A DNA stretch of 63,195 bases from an uncultured Monoglobus sp. (GCA_947630135.1 CANRGH010000012.1:1-63195), one strand, 5' to 3'. Positions 53,356 through 62,919 are shown, counted from the first letter of the stretch. The notes: a model not told the origin generated them from the sequence alone. A program made the numbers and translations.

Positions 53356-55140
53356 TTAAGCGTTCAAATTGCCGTCGAGCACCTCAAGCTGGTGCTTGAT
53401 CTCGGCGGGCAGTCTGTCGCCGAACTGAGCGAAGTACTCCTTGATGTTTTCAACGTCCTCTTTCCACGCTTCCTTGTCAACGCTGAGCAGCGCGTCAAGA
53501 TCCTCGGCCGACATGTCAAGACCTGTGGTGTCAATGTCCGACGCGGTGGGCAGCAGGCCTATCTCGCTGTCGTGCGCGTCGGCTTTGCCGGAAACTCTGT
53601 CGAGGATCCAAAGCAGGACTCTCATGTTGTCGCCAAAGCCGGGCCACATGAAGTTGCCCTCGTCGTCCTTTTTGAACCAGTTGACATGGAAGATCTCGGG
53701 AGCCTTGTCGCCGAGCTTCTCGCCCATCTCAAGCCAGTGCGCGAAGTAATCCGCCATGTTGTAGCCAACGAACGGCTTCATGGCCATGGGGTCGCGTCTT
53801 ACAACGCCGACCGCGCCGGCCGCGGCCGCCGTCGTCTCGGAGGCCATTGTCGCGCCGACAAAAACGCCGTGCTTCCAGTCGCGGGCCTGATATACCAGCG
53901 GAGCCGTCTTTGCGCGGCGGCCGCCGAAGATAATGGCCGAGATCGGAACGCCCTGCGGGTTTTCAAACTCGGGCGAAATACAGGGGCAGTTCTTTGCCGG
54001 AGCGGTAAATCTCGAGTTGGGGTGGGCCAGGTTGCCCTCATAGGTCGTGCCGTCAACCTTCTCGCCGAGCCAGTTGGTGCAGTTCTTGGGCGGGTTCTTG
54101 TCAAGACCCTCCCACCATACGGTCATGTCGTCGTTGTTTATCGCGACATTTGTGAATATTGTGTTTTTCTTGGTCGACTCAAGCGCGTTGAAGTTGGTCT
54201 TCTCGCTTGTTCCGGGAGCCACACCGAAAAATCCCGACTCGGGGTTGATCGCGTAGAGTCTGCCGTCCTCGGGGTTGATCCTCAGCCACGCAATGTCGTC
54301 GCCGACTGTCCAGACCTTATAGCCCTTTTTCTTAAGATACTCGGGCGGGATCAGCATCGCGAGGTTTGTCTTTCCGCAGGCGCTGGGGAACGCGGCCGCG
54401 ACATACTTTACCTCGCCCTCGGGGTTTTCAAGGCCGAGTATAAGCATATGCTCCGCCATCCAGCCCTCTTTTTTGCCTAAATACGAGGCAATTCTCAGCG
54501 CGAAGCACTTTTTGCCGAGCAGAACGTTGCCGCCGTATGCCGAGTTGACCGACATGATCGTGTCATCCTGCGGGAAGTGCACGATATATCTCTCGTCGGG
54601 ATTAACATCTCTCTTTGCGTGCAGGCACTTTACAAAATCGCCGTCCTCGCCGAGAGCCTCCATAACCTTGTTTCCGACTCTTGTCATGATGTCCATGTTT
54701 AAAACAACATAAATACTGTCCGTAAGCTCAATTCCTATCTTCGAGAAAGGCGAGCCGACCGGGCCCATGGAATAGGGAATGATGTACATTGTTCTGCCTT
54801 CCATTGATCCGTCATAGAGCTTGTTGAGCTTCGCGTACATCTGATCGGGAGCCATCCAGTTGTTGATAGGGCCCGCTTCCTCCTCTGTGGGTGTGCAGAT
54901 ATAGGTCCTGTCCTCAACGCGGGCGACGTCGTTCTCGGCCGTTCTGTGGTAGTAGCAGCCGGGAAGCTTTTCCTGGTTGAGCTTTATCATCTCGCCGGTG
55001 GCGACAGCCTCGGCGCGGAGAGCCTCAAGCTGATCCTCGCTGCCGTCGATCCAGACAACTTTGTCGGGACGGCAGAGGTCGATTTGAGCCTGAAGCCATG
55101 TATTTACTTTTTCGTTGTTGCATTTCGTGAATTCCGCCAT
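53356..55140 (-). CDS. pckG: Phosphoenolpyruvate carboxykinase (GTP)
   Basis: 594 residues, the GTP-enzyme length. FPSACGKTNLAML (about residue 250) is the GTP-class phosphate loop with the reactive Cys; RPDKVVWIDGSE near the N-terminus, NWFKKDDEGNFMWPGFG and GFFGVAPGT are further family blocks. Interconverts oxaloacetate and PEP with GTP/GDP; in fermenters it often runs toward oxaloacetate (CO2 fixation to succinate or propionate). ATG 55140 follows AAGGAGG. Monocistronic. Confidence 0.97.
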   Translation of the reverse strand: MAEFTKCNNEKVNTWLQAQIDLCRPDKVVWIDGSEDQLEALRAEAVATGEMIKLNQEKLPGCYYHRTAENDVARVEDRTYICTPTEEEAGPINNWMAPDQMYAKLNKLYDGSMEGRTMYIIPYSMGPVGSPFSKIGIELTDSIYVVLNMDIMTRVGNKVMEALGEDGDFVKCLHAKRDVNPDERYIVHFPQDDTIMSVNSAYGGNVLLGKKCFALRIASYLGKKEGWMAEHMLILGLENPEGEVKYVAAAFPSACGKTNLAMLIPPEYLKKKGYKVWTVGDDIAWLRINPEDGRLYAINPESGFFGVAPGTSEKTNFNALESTKKNTIFTNVAINNDDMTVWWEGLDKNPPKNCTNWLGEKVDGTTYEGNLAHPNSRFTAPAKNCPCISPEFENPQGVPISAIIFGGRRAKTAPLVYQARDWKHGVFVGATMASETTAAAAGAVGVVRRDPMAMKPFVGYNMADYFAHWLEMGEKLGDKAPEIFHVNWFKKDDEGNFMWPGFGDNMRVLLWILDRVSGKADAHDSEIGLLPTASDIDTTGLDMSAEDLDALLSVDKEAWKEDVENIKEYFAQFGDRLPAEIKHQLEVLDGNLNA

Positions 55141-55182
55141 GCTATAACCTCCTTGTTTGATTGCATACATTTACTCTAGGTT

Positions 55183-55211
55183 ATTTTACCGCAAATAAAA
55201 GGCAGTGTCAA
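55183..55211 (-). promoter_or_regulatory. pckG promoter (TTGACA-17-TAAAAT)
   Basis: Minus-strand -35 at 55206-55211, -10 at 55183-55188. Confidence 0.75.
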
Positions 55212-55261
55212 ACAAATCATGGAAACTTTGTTTTGATTTTCACAATATCTACACACGGGAT

Positions 55262-55301
55262 AAAAATGCACAAAAATCAAAAAAGATTTTTGTGCATTTT
55301 T
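55262..55301. repeat. Perfect 17-bp palindrome between pckG and the TerB-like gene
   Basis: AAAAATGCACAAAAATC, six A, then the exact inverted copy. It lies upstream of both divergent promoters, so it is not an obvious terminator for either; a regulator-binding site or the end of a small RNA are options. Confidence 0.75.
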
Positions 55302-55377
55302 ACAAGCGCAAAAAATGTAAACAAAATGCAGGCACACGCCGCTTTGTAAAAATTTTTGAAATTTTTACAAATAACGG

Positions 55378-55406
55378 TTGCTTTTGCGCGCTGTTTATTT
55401 TATAAT
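55378..55406 (+). promoter_or_regulatory. Promoter of the TerB-like gene (TTGCTT-17-TATAAT)
   Basis: -35 at 55378-55383, -10 at 55401-55406. Confidence 0.5.
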
Positions 55407-55472
55407 TAACAGTAACGAGTAAAAATGAGTGTTCAGGCGCCGCTAAGGCGTTTGGGAAAGGAGAAAAAGATT

Positions 55473-55877
55473 ATGTATTTAAACAGATTAACCGATGATC
55501 AGCGGCAGCCGTTTCTTGATCTGTGCATACACGCGGCGATGACGAACGAGGATTTTGACCGCACGGAAAAGGAGCTTATCAAGCAGTACTGCGGCGAAAT
55601 GGGCATAGCCGAGGTGAGGTACACGCCCGAAAAGCCTTTTGACGAGGTGTGCGTAAAGCTCGCGGAAATATGCTCGGCGGCGGATACTAAGATCATTATG
55701 CTGAACATTGCCGGTCTTATGCTGTCGGACAACATTTATGACGAGAGCGAGAGGCTTTTTATGCGCACGCTTGCCAAAAAGCTTAAACTGAGCCGCGACG
55801 ACTATGAAGAGACCATAGACTTCGTTAAGCAGCTTACGGCAATCCACGCGAATATCGAGCGTTTTTTGAAAAGATAA
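55473..55877 (+). CDS. TerB-like helical protein
   Basis: 134 residues, all helical. CIHAAMTNEDFDRTEKELIKQY, then IAGLMLSDNIYDESERLFM repeats the Asp/Glu-containing helix pair typical of the TerB (tellurite-resistance/co-chaperone) fold. Function unknown; acidic sites may bind a metal. ATG 55473 follows AAAGGAG. Monocistronic with its own terminator. Confidence 0.7.
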   Translation: MYLNRLTDDQRQPFLDLCIHAAMTNEDFDRTEKELIKQYCGEMGIAEVRYTPEKPFDEVCVKLAEICSAADTKIIMLNIAGLMLSDNIYDESERLFMRTLAKKLKLSRDDYEETIDFVKQLTAIHANIERFLKR

Positions 55878-55879
55878 AA

Positions 55880-55911
55880 GCAAATCCCCTCTTGTGCGGA
55901 GGGGATTTTTG
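55880..55911 (+). terminator. Terminator of the TerB-like gene
   Basis: AAATCCCCTC-ttgtgcg-GAGGGGATTTTT; a weak promoter for rpiB (TTGTGC-17-TATAAT at 55892-55920) overlaps it. Confidence 0.85.
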
Positions 55912-55962
55912 TGCTATAATATTTTTTAAGAAAAATATATCATATATCGGGAGGTTTTTATT

Positions 55963-56406
55963 ATGATCGCGATAGGCAGCGACCACGGCGGCGTTGTCCT
56001 CAAAGAGGCAATAAAAGAGTTTCTGAAGCAGAACGGCTATGAATTCAAGGATTTCGGGACCCAGCCCGGCGTGCCCATGGATTATCCCGACATTGCCGAG
56101 ACGGTTGCAAACAGCGTTGTCTCGGGCGAGTGCGACAAGGGAATTCTGGTTTGCGGCACAGGCATAGGCGTATCGATTGCGGCGAACAAGGTGAAGGGCA
56201 TCCGCGCCGCGCATGTCACCGACGTGTTCTCGGCCAAAATGGCGAAGGAACACAACGACGCGCACATAATCTGTCTGGGCGAGAGGATCACCGGCCCGGG
56301 CCTCGCTCTTGAGATCGTCCGCGCCTACCTTGAGGCGGAGCACCTCGGCGGCCGCCACGGCAGACGGGTCGACAAAATTATGGCCATTGAGGACAGACAG
56401 AATTAA
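55963..56406 (+). CDS. rpiB: Ribose-5-phosphate isomerase B
   Basis: 147 residues. MIAIGSDHGGVVLKEAI with the phosphate-binding Asp-His, YPDIAETVAN, Cys64 in VCGTGIGVSIAANK (catalytic base) and GGRHGRRVDKI near the end. Interconverts ribose 5-phosphate and ribulose 5-phosphate in the pentose phosphate pathway. GGGAGG before the ATG. Confidence 0.96.
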   Translation: MIAIGSDHGGVVLKEAIKEFLKQNGYEFKDFGTQPGVPMDYPDIAETVANSVVSGECDKGILVCGTGIGVSIAANKVKGIRAAHVTDVFSAKMAKEHNDAHIICLGERITGPGLALEIVRAYLEAEHLGGRHGRRVDKIMAIEDRQN

Positions 56407-56421
56407 ATAATACGCACGCAT

Positions 56422-56464
56422 CCTCCCGACGGTGAATATATCACTATCGGGAGTGATTTTTTTG
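56422..56464 (+). terminator. rpiB terminator whose 3' arm is the next gene's ribosome binding site
   Basis: CTCCCGA-c-GGTGA-atata-TCACT-a-TCGGGAG, then TGATTTTTTT. GGGAG of the right arm is also the only ribosome binding site for the TTG start at 56462 in the T-run. Confidence 0.75.
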
Positions 56465-57136
56465 AAACAAAAAAATTTGACGGATTTTCTGAGGACCGCG
56501 CTTATTCCCGCCCACAGGACCATGTATGTTTGGGGCGGCGGTTGGGAGGAAAGCGGCGATCTGGGCCGCCTCGGCCTTAATCCGAAATGGTACGGGTTTT
56601 ACAAAAACAGCGAGGCGGATTATGATTTCAAACAGCACAAATTCAAAAAAGAGAGCGGTCTTGACTGCAGCGGCTACGTCGGCTGGGTAATGACCAATTA
56701 TTTCGGCGGCGGAAATTATGTCACGTTTGCCGACAAACAAGCCGAGCTGTTCGCCGAGATCGGACTCGGCACGGTTATAAAAAATCCCCGCTGCTTTATG
56801 CCGGGGGATATTGTGTCGGGAAACGGCCATGTTTATATCGCGGCCGGGCAGTGCGCCGACCGCAGTCTGATCCTGCTGCACTCGAGCCCACCCGGAGTGC
56901 AGCTCTGTGCAGCTTCCGCCCGGGGCACGGACAGTATGGCCGCGCGATTGGTAAAATGCTATACAGAAAAATATTGGCCGGAATGGATCGAAAAATTCGG
57001 CTTCTGCGTTCGCGGCGCCGAGTACACGCAAGGTGTCAAAGCGTTCCGCCGGAGCAAGGCAGTCATGTCCGACCCGGACTGCCTGTGCGGACGCTCCGCG
57101 GAAAAAGTTTTGGAAATTTTACTTAAAGAAACATAA
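56462..57136 (+). CDS. NlpC/P60-like (C40) peptidase-fold protein
   Basis: 224 residues. LDCSGYVGWV carries the candidate nucleophile Cys and GHVYIAAG the His of the NlpC/P60 fold; YVWGGG near residue 26 is the usual entry motif. No signal peptide is visible, so action on cell-wall peptides would need export by another route. The start is TTG 56462 by the GGGAG eight nt before; GTG 56432 in the same frame lies inside the rpiB terminator. Confidence 0.7.
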   Translation: MKQKNLTDFLRTALIPAHRTMYVWGGGWEESGDLGRLGLNPKWYGFYKNSEADYDFKQHKFKKESGLDCSGYVGWVMTNYFGGGNYVTFADKQAELFAEIGLGTVIKNPRCFMPGDIVSGNGHVYIAAGQCADRSLILLHSSPPGVQLCAASARGTDSMAARLVKCYTEKYWPEWIEKFGFCVRGAEYTQGVKAFRRSKAVMSDPDCLCGRSAEKVLEILLKET

Positions 57137-57169
57137 CGAAGGACATATGCGAAAGCATATATCCTTCGT
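57136..57169. terminator. Convergent terminator
   Basis: ACGAAGGA-c-ATATGC-gaaa-GCATAT-a-TCCTTCGT, then TTATATT; between the peptidase-like gene (plus) and the M13 gene (minus). Confidence 0.85.
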
Positions 57170-57194
57170 TTATATTAATCTTTTTTAACCGATT

Positions 57195-59528
57195 TTACCA
57201 AATGGCGACTCTGTCCTCGGGAGCAACCCACATTCCGTCTTTTTCGGTGATGCCGTAGATCTCGAAGAATTTGTCGCAGGTCTCAAACAGTCTGTTTACG
57301 CGGACGCTCGGCAGGCTGTGGACGTCGCTAGTCGCACACATTTGCAAATAACCGCGATACGCCGCTGAAAGCTGAAGGTGGGCATAGCTTTCAAACATTT
57401 GCTTATAGTCAAAATTTTCGGTCCTTGACGCAAGCTCGGCCACAACCGACAGTCCGCCCATGTCGGCGGTGTTTTCGGTAAGAGTCAGCTCTCCATTCAT
57501 GGCAATTCCGGGCGCCGCCTCATATCCGTCATAAAAATCTATAACGTTTTGGCACAGCTTATCAAAGGCTGCCGCGTCCTCATCCGTCCACCAATTCACC
57601 GCGTTTCCGTTCTCGTCATACTGCGAGCCGTTTTTGTCAAACGCGTGGCTGATCTCGTGGCCGACGACCATGCCTATGGCGCCCAGGTTACTCTCATAAG
57701 GGGCGTCGGTGCTGTATACTCCGGGCACCTGCAAAAATCCCGCGCAAATGGTCACATCATTAAATGAAGGATCATAGAAAGCGTTTATCGTCTGCGGAGT
57801 CGCTACCCACTGACTGTGGTCTACCACGGTGCCCTCTCTGGCTATCATGTCTTCTTCATTCGCCTCGCTTATTGTTATCATATTTTCAACGAGGCTTCCG
57901 CCCTCGGCGTAGGTCTTAAGCTCCTTGGAGTCAAGGGCGACCTCGGGGTACTCGTCGGGGCAGCCGACCTTTATGCCCATGGTGTCAAGCTTTTTTATCG
58001 CCTTCTGCCTTGTGGCTTCACTCATCCAGTCGTTGTTTTCGAGTCTTTCGCGATAGATCCCGATCATGCCCTTTATCATTTCGGTCAGGTCGGTCTTGGT
58101 TTTCTCGTCAACGTATTTGTCGCTGTACAGCTCGCCGAGATAGTCCGGAACAAGACTGTCTATGCAGTTCACGGCCTTCGTCTCTTCATCAAGGGTTCCT
58201 TGAATGCCCATGACCGCGGAATTGAGTTCGGTTTCCGCGTTTTCAAAATCCTCGCTCAGATATTGAACGTTATTGACGAGCAGAGCGAATTTGGCGTAAG
58301 TCTTTAAGGCGTCGATGTTTTTGTCGTCAAGCAGCTCGGCTGTCTTTTTCATCGCGCCTACATCATAAACCATAAATCTGTCTTTGAGCTTAAAGCCGCT
58401 GTCTTCAAACACTTTTTCAATGTCAATGTTTTTAAACTCCGCGGATATTTCATCAAGCGAGTATATGTTATATGTTTTGTTTATATCATAGGTATCGATA
58501 AGCGAAAGGCTTGCCTCGGCTATTTGAGTCTCAAAATCAAATACCGTGTCGGCCGCGGCTTTGGCGTCTGCCTCGCTGTAGCCTATAAGGGTGAACAGCT
58601 TCGCGGCAAAATTGAGATATGCCTGCTTTTGGTTGTCGTCCTTTCCCTCATACATATCCTTTGTGTTTACCGACGGAGTGATGAAAGTATTAATATATTG
58701 GCTCGAGTCCTTTTGATCGATCTCATTCCGAAAACGGATGAAAGTATCGATCGCTTCGGTGCCGATAAAGTCAGAGACGGTCTTTACCGCATCTATCTCG
58801 TCGAGGTACGGCTTTACAGGCTCATAGCCCTGCGCGTTTCTGGCCTCTTTGTTCATGTAGTTGTCGTAAATCGTCTTGATCTTGCCCGCCTTTGAGTTTT
58901 TGTCGGGGTTTGAGGAGTCCGCTTCCTTTACAACGGCTTTAAGCTGGTCGCTGACCTGATCGCCGTGTGTGGTGCCCGTGACACTTTGTCCATCCGGGAT
59001 CACGGCGCTGTCGAGCGCGTCGTGATTAATTGTCTGATAATAGTCGTCCTTGAGATTTGTGCCGAACACGCGGTACATGCGCTGAATAAACAGCTGCATC
59101 TCGTCTTTGGTCACGTTGTCGTCGGGCGCGAATACGCCCTCTGATTTTCCCGCAACTATGCCCGCGGCGAACACGTCCGAAAGCTCGGTCTGAGCCCAGT
59201 CGGGAATGTCGGTGAACGTCTCGGCGGGGAAAGCCATGTACTTGTTTGCGCCTTTGATCTCGGGGATCTCGCCGAAGGCCCTTTTAAGCATAACAAGCGC
59301 CTCGGCTCTTGTTACGCTCCAGTCCTCGTGGAGCAGGCCGTCCTCGTAGCCCTTTAAAATGTCGGTCTTTTGAACGCCCGGGTTGTAGTCGTCGGCGGCG
59401 GTGAGCAGCATATCGCAAACCTCGCCGCGGGTGGCGTAGTCGTCCGCCGCGAATACCGGCGCCACAATGGGCATCGCGCCGATAATCATTGCCGCGCTTA
59501 AAATAAGCGCAATTAGTTTTTTCTTCAT
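57195..59528 (-). CDS. SLH-anchored M13 (neprilysin-like) metallopeptidase
   Basis: 777 residues. Signal peptide 1-28, then two SLH-type repeats (ATRGEVCDMLLTAADDYN; AFPAETFTDIPDWAQTELSD) and an M13 catalytic domain. VVGHEISHAFDKNG gives the HExxH zinc site, ENTADMGGL the third ligand Glu, and NAFYDP is the usual substrate-binding block. It should hydrolyse short peptides at the cell surface. AGGAGG precedes the ATG; 27 nt after the next SLH gene, so co-transcribed. A second M13 copy lies at 62920. Confidence 0.92.
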   Translation of the reverse strand: MKKKLIALILSAAMIIGAMPIVAPVFAADDYATRGEVCDMLLTAADDYNPGVQKTDILKGYEDGLLHEDWSVTRAEALVMLKRAFGEIPEIKGANKYMAFPAETFTDIPDWAQTELSDVFAAGIVAGKSEGVFAPDDNVTKDEMQLFIQRMYRVFGTNLKDDYYQTINHDALDSAVIPDGQSVTGTTHGDQVSDQLKAVVKEADSSNPDKNSKAGKIKTIYDNYMNKEARNAQGYEPVKPYLDEIDAVKTVSDFIGTEAIDTFIRFRNEIDQKDSSQYINTFITPSVNTKDMYEGKDDNQKQAYLNFAAKLFTLIGYSEADAKAAADTVFDFETQIAEASLSLIDTYDINKTYNIYSLDEISAEFKNIDIEKVFEDSGFKLKDRFMVYDVGAMKKTAELLDDKNIDALKTYAKFALLVNNVQYLSEDFENAETELNSAVMGIQGTLDEETKAVNCIDSLVPDYLGELYSDKYVDEKTKTDLTEMIKGMIGIYRERLENNDWMSEATRQKAIKKLDTMGIKVGCPDEYPEVALDSKELKTYAEGGSLVENMITISEANEEDMIAREGTVVDHSQWVATPQTINAFYDPSFNDVTICAGFLQVPGVYSTDAPYESNLGAIGMVVGHEISHAFDKNGSQYDENGNAVNWWTDEDAAAFDKLCQNVIDFYDGYEAAPGIAMNGELTLTENTADMGGLSVVAELASRTENFDYKQMFESYAHLQLSAAYRGYLQMCATSDVHSLPSVRVNRLFETCDKFFEIYGITEKDGMWVAPEDRVAIW

Positions 59529-59555
59529 AGATAAGTTCCTCCTGAAATAAGTTTT

Positions 59556-62555
59556 TTACAGCAGAGTGGTTCTGCTTATCATTGTCACAAATTCAGCTCT
59601 TGTTATCGAGGCGGCGGGAGCCAGTGTGCCGTCGGGATAACCGTTTATAATTCCCGCTCCGCACACCCACTGTACAGCGGGCACCGCGTATTCGCTGATC
59701 TGCGCCTCGTCGGTGAAGCTCATGTTCGCGCTCTCTCCGACCGACACGTCTTCGCCCTTATACTGCGCGTATCTGTAAAGTATCGCCGCGGTCTGCTCTC
59801 TTGTCACATTTTCGTCGGGTCTGAAGGTGCCGTCCTCAAAGCCCGTCACTATGCCGTTTGCGGCGGCCCATGCCACATACGGGGCATAATATTCGTTCAT
59901 GTCAACGTCGCTCATCAAAGCTCCGTTCGACTCCGTGAATCCGTCCGCGCGTCCGATTATCGTCACAAGCATTCCGCGCGTCATGGTCATATCGGGGCCG
60001 AACTCGGTGTCGCTCACGCCGTTTACAAGGCCTTTGCCGTACGCCGAATTCACCGCGTCATAGAACCAGTCGGAAGGCTTTACGTCGGTAAACGGCAGTC
60101 CGTCGGATACAGGAGCTTCCGTAACCTCAGGCTGCGGCGCGGCTGTTTCCGTCGGCGTTTGTGAAGGAGGGGGAGACGGGGTCGCTCCGCCCGTGCTGAA
60201 TGAGCTGCCGCCAAAGCCTACCGAGCCGCTGCCGCCGGAATGTGACGTTGTCTCGGGTAAAAACGTAATTTTCTCCGCGACATTTCCGTCCGAATCAACG
60301 TAACATCCCCACTTGTCGCTGTCAAATGTCAAAACCTCGCCTTCGGACGTTGCCCTTACTCCTTCAAGATAAACGAATCCCGCCACATCTCCCTCTGAGG
60401 TAAAGGTGCAGGTGTCGTCCATTTCTGTTTTTATTGCGCCTTCAAACGGCCCGTCAAACAGATAAATAGCGTAATCATTTGTCGCGTTTGCTGTCCTTAC
60501 CGTGAGAGAGCTGTTGTTTTCGAGCTTAATTCTGCTCTTGTAAATTGTGCCGTCAGCATCGGTAAATTCGCCGTTAAGACGAAGTCCTACGTGAACCACT
60601 CCATTATCTCTGACTGACGAGGCGATCAGGCTTGAATTGTCCTTTATGACGAGCTGGCCTACATCACAGCCGATACCCGCATAGGTATATTCTGTATCGG
60701 CGCATGAGCCGCCTTCCGCCTTAACGCTTGAGCCGCCGCTTATTGTCAGGCAACCGTTCTCCCATGTCTCTATTCCATCGCTGTCGTCATGCGAGTCTCC
60801 GCCGTAGGCGTTGACCTCCGCGTTTGATATATCGATATTTTCATAGGCGAGTATTCCGGCTGAGCTTGTTTGACCGTCCTGTACCGATTCGTCATACGAG
60901 GTATTTCCTCCGAAAGCGTTGAGAGTGCCTTTTCCTGTTATTTTCAGATTGCCTTCGCAGGCAACGCCAAAACTGTCAATGTTTACTCCGCCGCCCGCGA
61001 TCGCTGTAAGAGTGCCGTATATGTCAAGCGTCAAGTCGCCGCGCACGTTTATTCCCGACGCGCAAATGCTGGTATCGGTTCGGGTAAATCCGTCGGCGGC
61101 GCTATGGATATACGGCGTTTCGCCCTCGGGAACGTAAAGCGTTGCGCCCGAGCTCAAATACAATCCGTCCTCGTGCGCTGTGACAAAACGGAAATCCGAA
61201 GTGAGCGTCAGCTTATTCTTCTCGCATATCGCGCCGGGCACTTCAATGGGATCGGACATTTCGCCGGTGTGAAAGTCGTATTTTGAATACAGTTTGCCCG
61301 TTTCGCCGTCGAAGTAGAGTATCTTGTCACCCTCGGAGACGTCCTCCGCGTTTTTAAATTCGATGTACTTCGCTATATTTCCCTGCTTGTCAACATAGCT
61401 GTTTGTCAGTTTGTCCATTCCCTTTGTATACGCCAGCACCCCGCCGTCTGATGACACAGCCACAACTCCCGAAAGCTCGGCGTAATGCGCCGCTTTCATC
61501 GTTCCCTCGACGGTAAACACGCAGGTGTTGTCCATTTTCACGGGGAACGTCACACCCGCTGAACCCCATATGCCGAAGCTGCGGTCGGAACCTGAGGCGC
61601 TTGATTTGAGCGTGCTGTTGTTTTCAAGCGTAATGCTGCCGTTATAGATCACGCCGTCTCCGCGCATATCGCCGCACAGTATGCAGAGTCCGTAGGAGTC
61701 GCTTTGCTTGCTGCCTGCCGCCGAGGCGGTAAGGCTCGAATTGTCCTTAACCGTAAGATTGCCCGTCGTTAACGCGGTGCTGTAACAATCATCGTAAGGT
61801 CCACCTTCTCCGCAGGTCTCGCCGCTTTCCGCCGTGACGGAAGCTCCGCCGCTTACGGTCAGATCGTGGCCTTCATCGGTCACTATGCCAAAGCTTACTC
61901 CATACGCGCTGCCGCCGCTGAAACGGGCTTTGGCAATTGATATATCCAGATCTCCGTACACATATATTCCGAGAGAGTCCCATCTAGTGGGCTCTTTGGC
62001 CTCATTGCGTTCCGTGTCTCCGCTCACCGCGGTGAGTTCTCCCTTTCCGGTTATTTTAAGGTCGCCGTCCGAGAGAATTGCGCGGCTCGACGCGTTCGTA
62101 CCCGTACCCGATTGCACGGTCAGAGTTCCGTCAATGTCGATCGTGCTGCCGTCGGCGGCGAATATTCCGGTGTACTCAAACAGTTTATCGTCGCCCGTAA
62201 ATCCGTCGGCGGCGCTCACTATCGACGGGCTTTCGCCCTCGGGAACGTAGAGCGTTGTGCCGCCGTCTATGAACAGTCCGTCCTTGGCCGTCGTCACAAA
62301 CCGGAAATCCGAGGTGAGCGTCAGCTTGTTTCCCTCGCAAATCGCGCCGGGGAAGCTTTCTATCGGCTCGGAAAACTCCTTTGTGTCATAGTCCATTTTC
62401 GTGTAAAGTTGACTTGTCGCGCTGTCGTAGTAGAGGATATGATCGCTTTTTGCAACGTCCTCCGCCGCGCCGTCGGCGGCGAATATTATCGACACAGGCA
62501 TTGTGGCGATAATCATCGCAACGATCGATATAAGCGCGATTATTTTTTTCTTCAT
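59556..62555 (-). CDS. SLH surface protein with two tandem beta-rich repeats
   Basis: 999 residues. Signal peptide 1-27 (cut near FAA). Two homologous blocks of about 350-400 residues follow, each with LYYDSATSQLY / LYFDGETGKLY, GAICEGNKLTLTSDFRFVT / GAICEKNKLTLTSDFRFVT and TLYVPEGE; the many short D-L-x-I-x-G strands suggest a right-handed beta-helix. A Gly/Ser-Pro linker (about 810-845) leads to three C-terminal SLH domains. Probable carbohydrate-binding or adhesive cell-surface role; no catalytic motif seen. First gene of an operon with the M13 peptidase. Confidence 0.85.
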   Translation of the reverse strand: MKKKIIALISIVAMIIATMPVSIIFAADGAAEDVAKSDHILYYDSATSQLYTKMDYDTKEFSEPIESFPGAICEGNKLTLTSDFRFVTTAKDGLFIDGGTTLYVPEGESPSIVSAADGFTGDDKLFEYTGIFAADGSTIDIDGTLTVQSGTGTNASSRAILSDGDLKITGKGELTAVSGDTERNEAKEPTRWDSLGIYVYGDLDISIAKARFSGGSAYGVSFGIVTDEGHDLTVSGGASVTAESGETCGEGGPYDDCYSTALTTGNLTVKDNSSLTASAAGSKQSDSYGLCILCGDMRGDGVIYNGSITLENNSTLKSSASGSDRSFGIWGSAGVTFPVKMDNTCVFTVEGTMKAAHYAELSGVVAVSSDGGVLAYTKGMDKLTNSYVDKQGNIAKYIEFKNAEDVSEGDKILYFDGETGKLYSKYDFHTGEMSDPIEVPGAICEKNKLTLTSDFRFVTAHEDGLYLSSGATLYVPEGETPYIHSAADGFTRTDTSICASGINVRGDLTLDIYGTLTAIAGGGVNIDSFGVACEGNLKITGKGTLNAFGGNTSYDESVQDGQTSSAGILAYENIDISNAEVNAYGGDSHDDSDGIETWENGCLTISGGSSVKAEGGSCADTEYTYAGIGCDVGQLVIKDNSSLIASSVRDNGVVHVGLRLNGEFTDADGTIYKSRIKLENNSSLTVRTANATNDYAIYLFDGPFEGAIKTEMDDTCTFTSEGDVAGFVYLEGVRATSEGEVLTFDSDKWGCYVDSDGNVAEKITFLPETTSHSGGSGSVGFGGSSFSTGGATPSPPPSQTPTETAAPQPEVTEAPVSDGLPFTDVKPSDWFYDAVNSAYGKGLVNGVSDTEFGPDMTMTRGMLVTIIGRADGFTESNGALMSDVDMNEYYAPYVAWAAANGIVTGFEDGTFRPDENVTREQTAAILYRYAQYKGEDVSVGESANMSFTDEAQISEYAVPAVQWVCGAGIINGYPDGTLAPAASITRAEFVTMISRTTLL

Positions 62556-62575
62556 GTGGTTATTTTCCTCCTTTT

Positions 62576-62884
62576 TGAGCGGGCGGATAATATCCGCCCC
62601 TACAAACGTAGTGATTAGCGATTAGCGAATAGTGACTACGCGGAGATAACTTGGCAAAAATCATTCTAATATTCCCGCGATTTATGTCAGGCTCGCCCCC
62701 TTGGGGCGAGACGGGCGGCCGGGGTCGTCCGCCCCTACGGCGTTTACGCACTATGGTCGTAGGGGACAACGACTCGGCGTCCCGCGGGCGGATAATATCC
62801 GCCCCTACGGTGTTTTGCGCGTTATGTTGTAGGGCCGGATGCCCACATCCGGCCGTGGCGGCATGTGGGCATGCCGCCCTACAC
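62576..62884. repeat. Cluster of dispersed palindromic repeats
   Basis: GGGCGGATAATATCCGCCC at 62581 and 62788, ATTAGCGATTAGCGAATAG runs, CGCCCCCTTGGGGCGAG, and at 62830-62883 the GTAGGGCCGGATG..CGCCCTAC core also found at 40842 and 41632. No gene in 62556-62919. Confidence 0.75.
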
Positions 62885-62919
62885 CGAATGGTCCACCATT
62901 GCAAACAAATCCGTTAATC

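Noticed and set aside
53392-54480. 362-codon plus-strand ORF
   Set aside because: Antisense to pckG, which is certain.
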